Of a DNA stretch of 11,292 nucleotides, positions 11,198-11,292 are shown in pieces (the stretch's first letter is position 1; each line of letters starts with the position of its first letter). Made by a program: the position numbers and the translations under genes. This DNA comes from Frankiales bacterium (GTDB lineage: Bacteria; Actinomycetota; Actinomycetes; Mycobacteriales; SCTD01), in assembly GCA_025966295.1 (NCBI GenBank), contig JAOPVD010000153.1, positions 1 to 11,292 of the forward strand. Reading direction: 5' to 3'. Under the pieces are notes generated by a model. That model did no database searches and was not told the DNA's origin. It saw only the letters and a list, made by a program, of their open reading frames with translations.

Positions 11198-11292
11198 ATG
11201 GACGTGAGCCCCCGCCTCGTGCTTCGACCGCGGCTCCTCAACCGTGTCATGGGACTTACCTGCGCTGCTGTCGGCCTGATCTTTCTTGTCGG
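11198..11292 (+). CDS. N-terminus of a membrane protein (runs off the window)
   Basis: Thirty-one codons are visible from ATG 11198: MDVSPRLVLRPRLLNRV followed by MGLTCAAVGLIFLVG. This is a basic N-terminus followed by the beginning of a hydrophobic helix, consistent with a first membrane segment or signal anchor. No Shine-Dalgarno is present, and an AATGAT element six bases upstream suggests a leaderless start. The 69 bases before it (11129-11197) show no other gene. The family cannot be judged from this fragment. Confidence 0.5.
   Translation, partial: MDVSPRLVLRPRLLNRVMGLTCAAVGLIFLV

Noticed and set aside
1..11292. Mobile element, CRISPR array, tRNA or rRNA
   Set aside because: I scanned for terminal inverted repeats with a transposase, regularly spaced repeats and cloverleaf or rRNA landmarks and found none.

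Overview
The window looks like chromosome of a high-GC actinobacterium. Codons end almost always in G or C in the left two thirds, GTG starts are common, and several promoters are of the leaderless TANNNT type. The gene types would fit a Geodermatophilaceae-like genome (Blastococcus, Modestobacter, Geodermatophilus), but that family assignment is inference. I see no tRNA, rRNA, CRISPR array, transposase or integrase.

Layout. (a) 1-823, minus strand: a compact lipid-type operon of a free-standing acyl carrier protein, a MaoC-fold hydratase and the N-terminus of a probable acyl-CoA (or acyl-ACP) dehydrogenase. (b) 872-2517, plus strand: a HisN-type histidinol-phosphatase, with a four-base overlap to an EamA/DMT exporter. 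Its promoter lies back to back with the ACP promoter in a 48-base gap. (c) 2531-4725, minus strand: carbamate kinase, a receiver-only response regulator and an unrecognised polytopic membrane protein. (d) 4787-5464, plus strand: an unrecognised 225-residue soluble protein divergent from carbamate kinase. (e) 5472-7092, minus strand: a four-gene cluster of a 55-residue small protein, a DsrE-like protein resembling the MSMEG_0572/Sll0783 nitrogen-starvation family, a minimal XdhC-type Rossmann protein and a DUF1348 (NTF2-like) protein. A divergent XRE-cupin regulator (7264-7839) faces it across a 171-base gap that holds nested repeats suited to be its operator. (f) 7905-11292: a run of short, mostly unrecognised genes with visibly more A/T in third codon positions. 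It includes small membrane proteins, a DUF4288-like protein, one gene broken by an in-frame TAA and one probable frameshifted remnant. This part reads as accessory DNA.

How the parts may work together. Block (e) with its regulator is the best candidate for an undescribed small system. A cupin-sensing repressor or activator would control a DsrE-like protein, a minimal XdhC-like protein and an NTF2-like protein. A perfect 15-bp inverted repeat sits between the DsrE-like and XdhC-like genes and may set their relative expression. Carbamate kinase and the adjacent unknown gene may belong to the same nitrogen-related theme, but only proximity supports this.

A second theme is transcriptional. Seven starts across the window carry TANNNT exactly six bases before the start codon, the signature of leaderless mRNAs. 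The genes of block (e) instead carry clear Shine-Dalgarno sequences.
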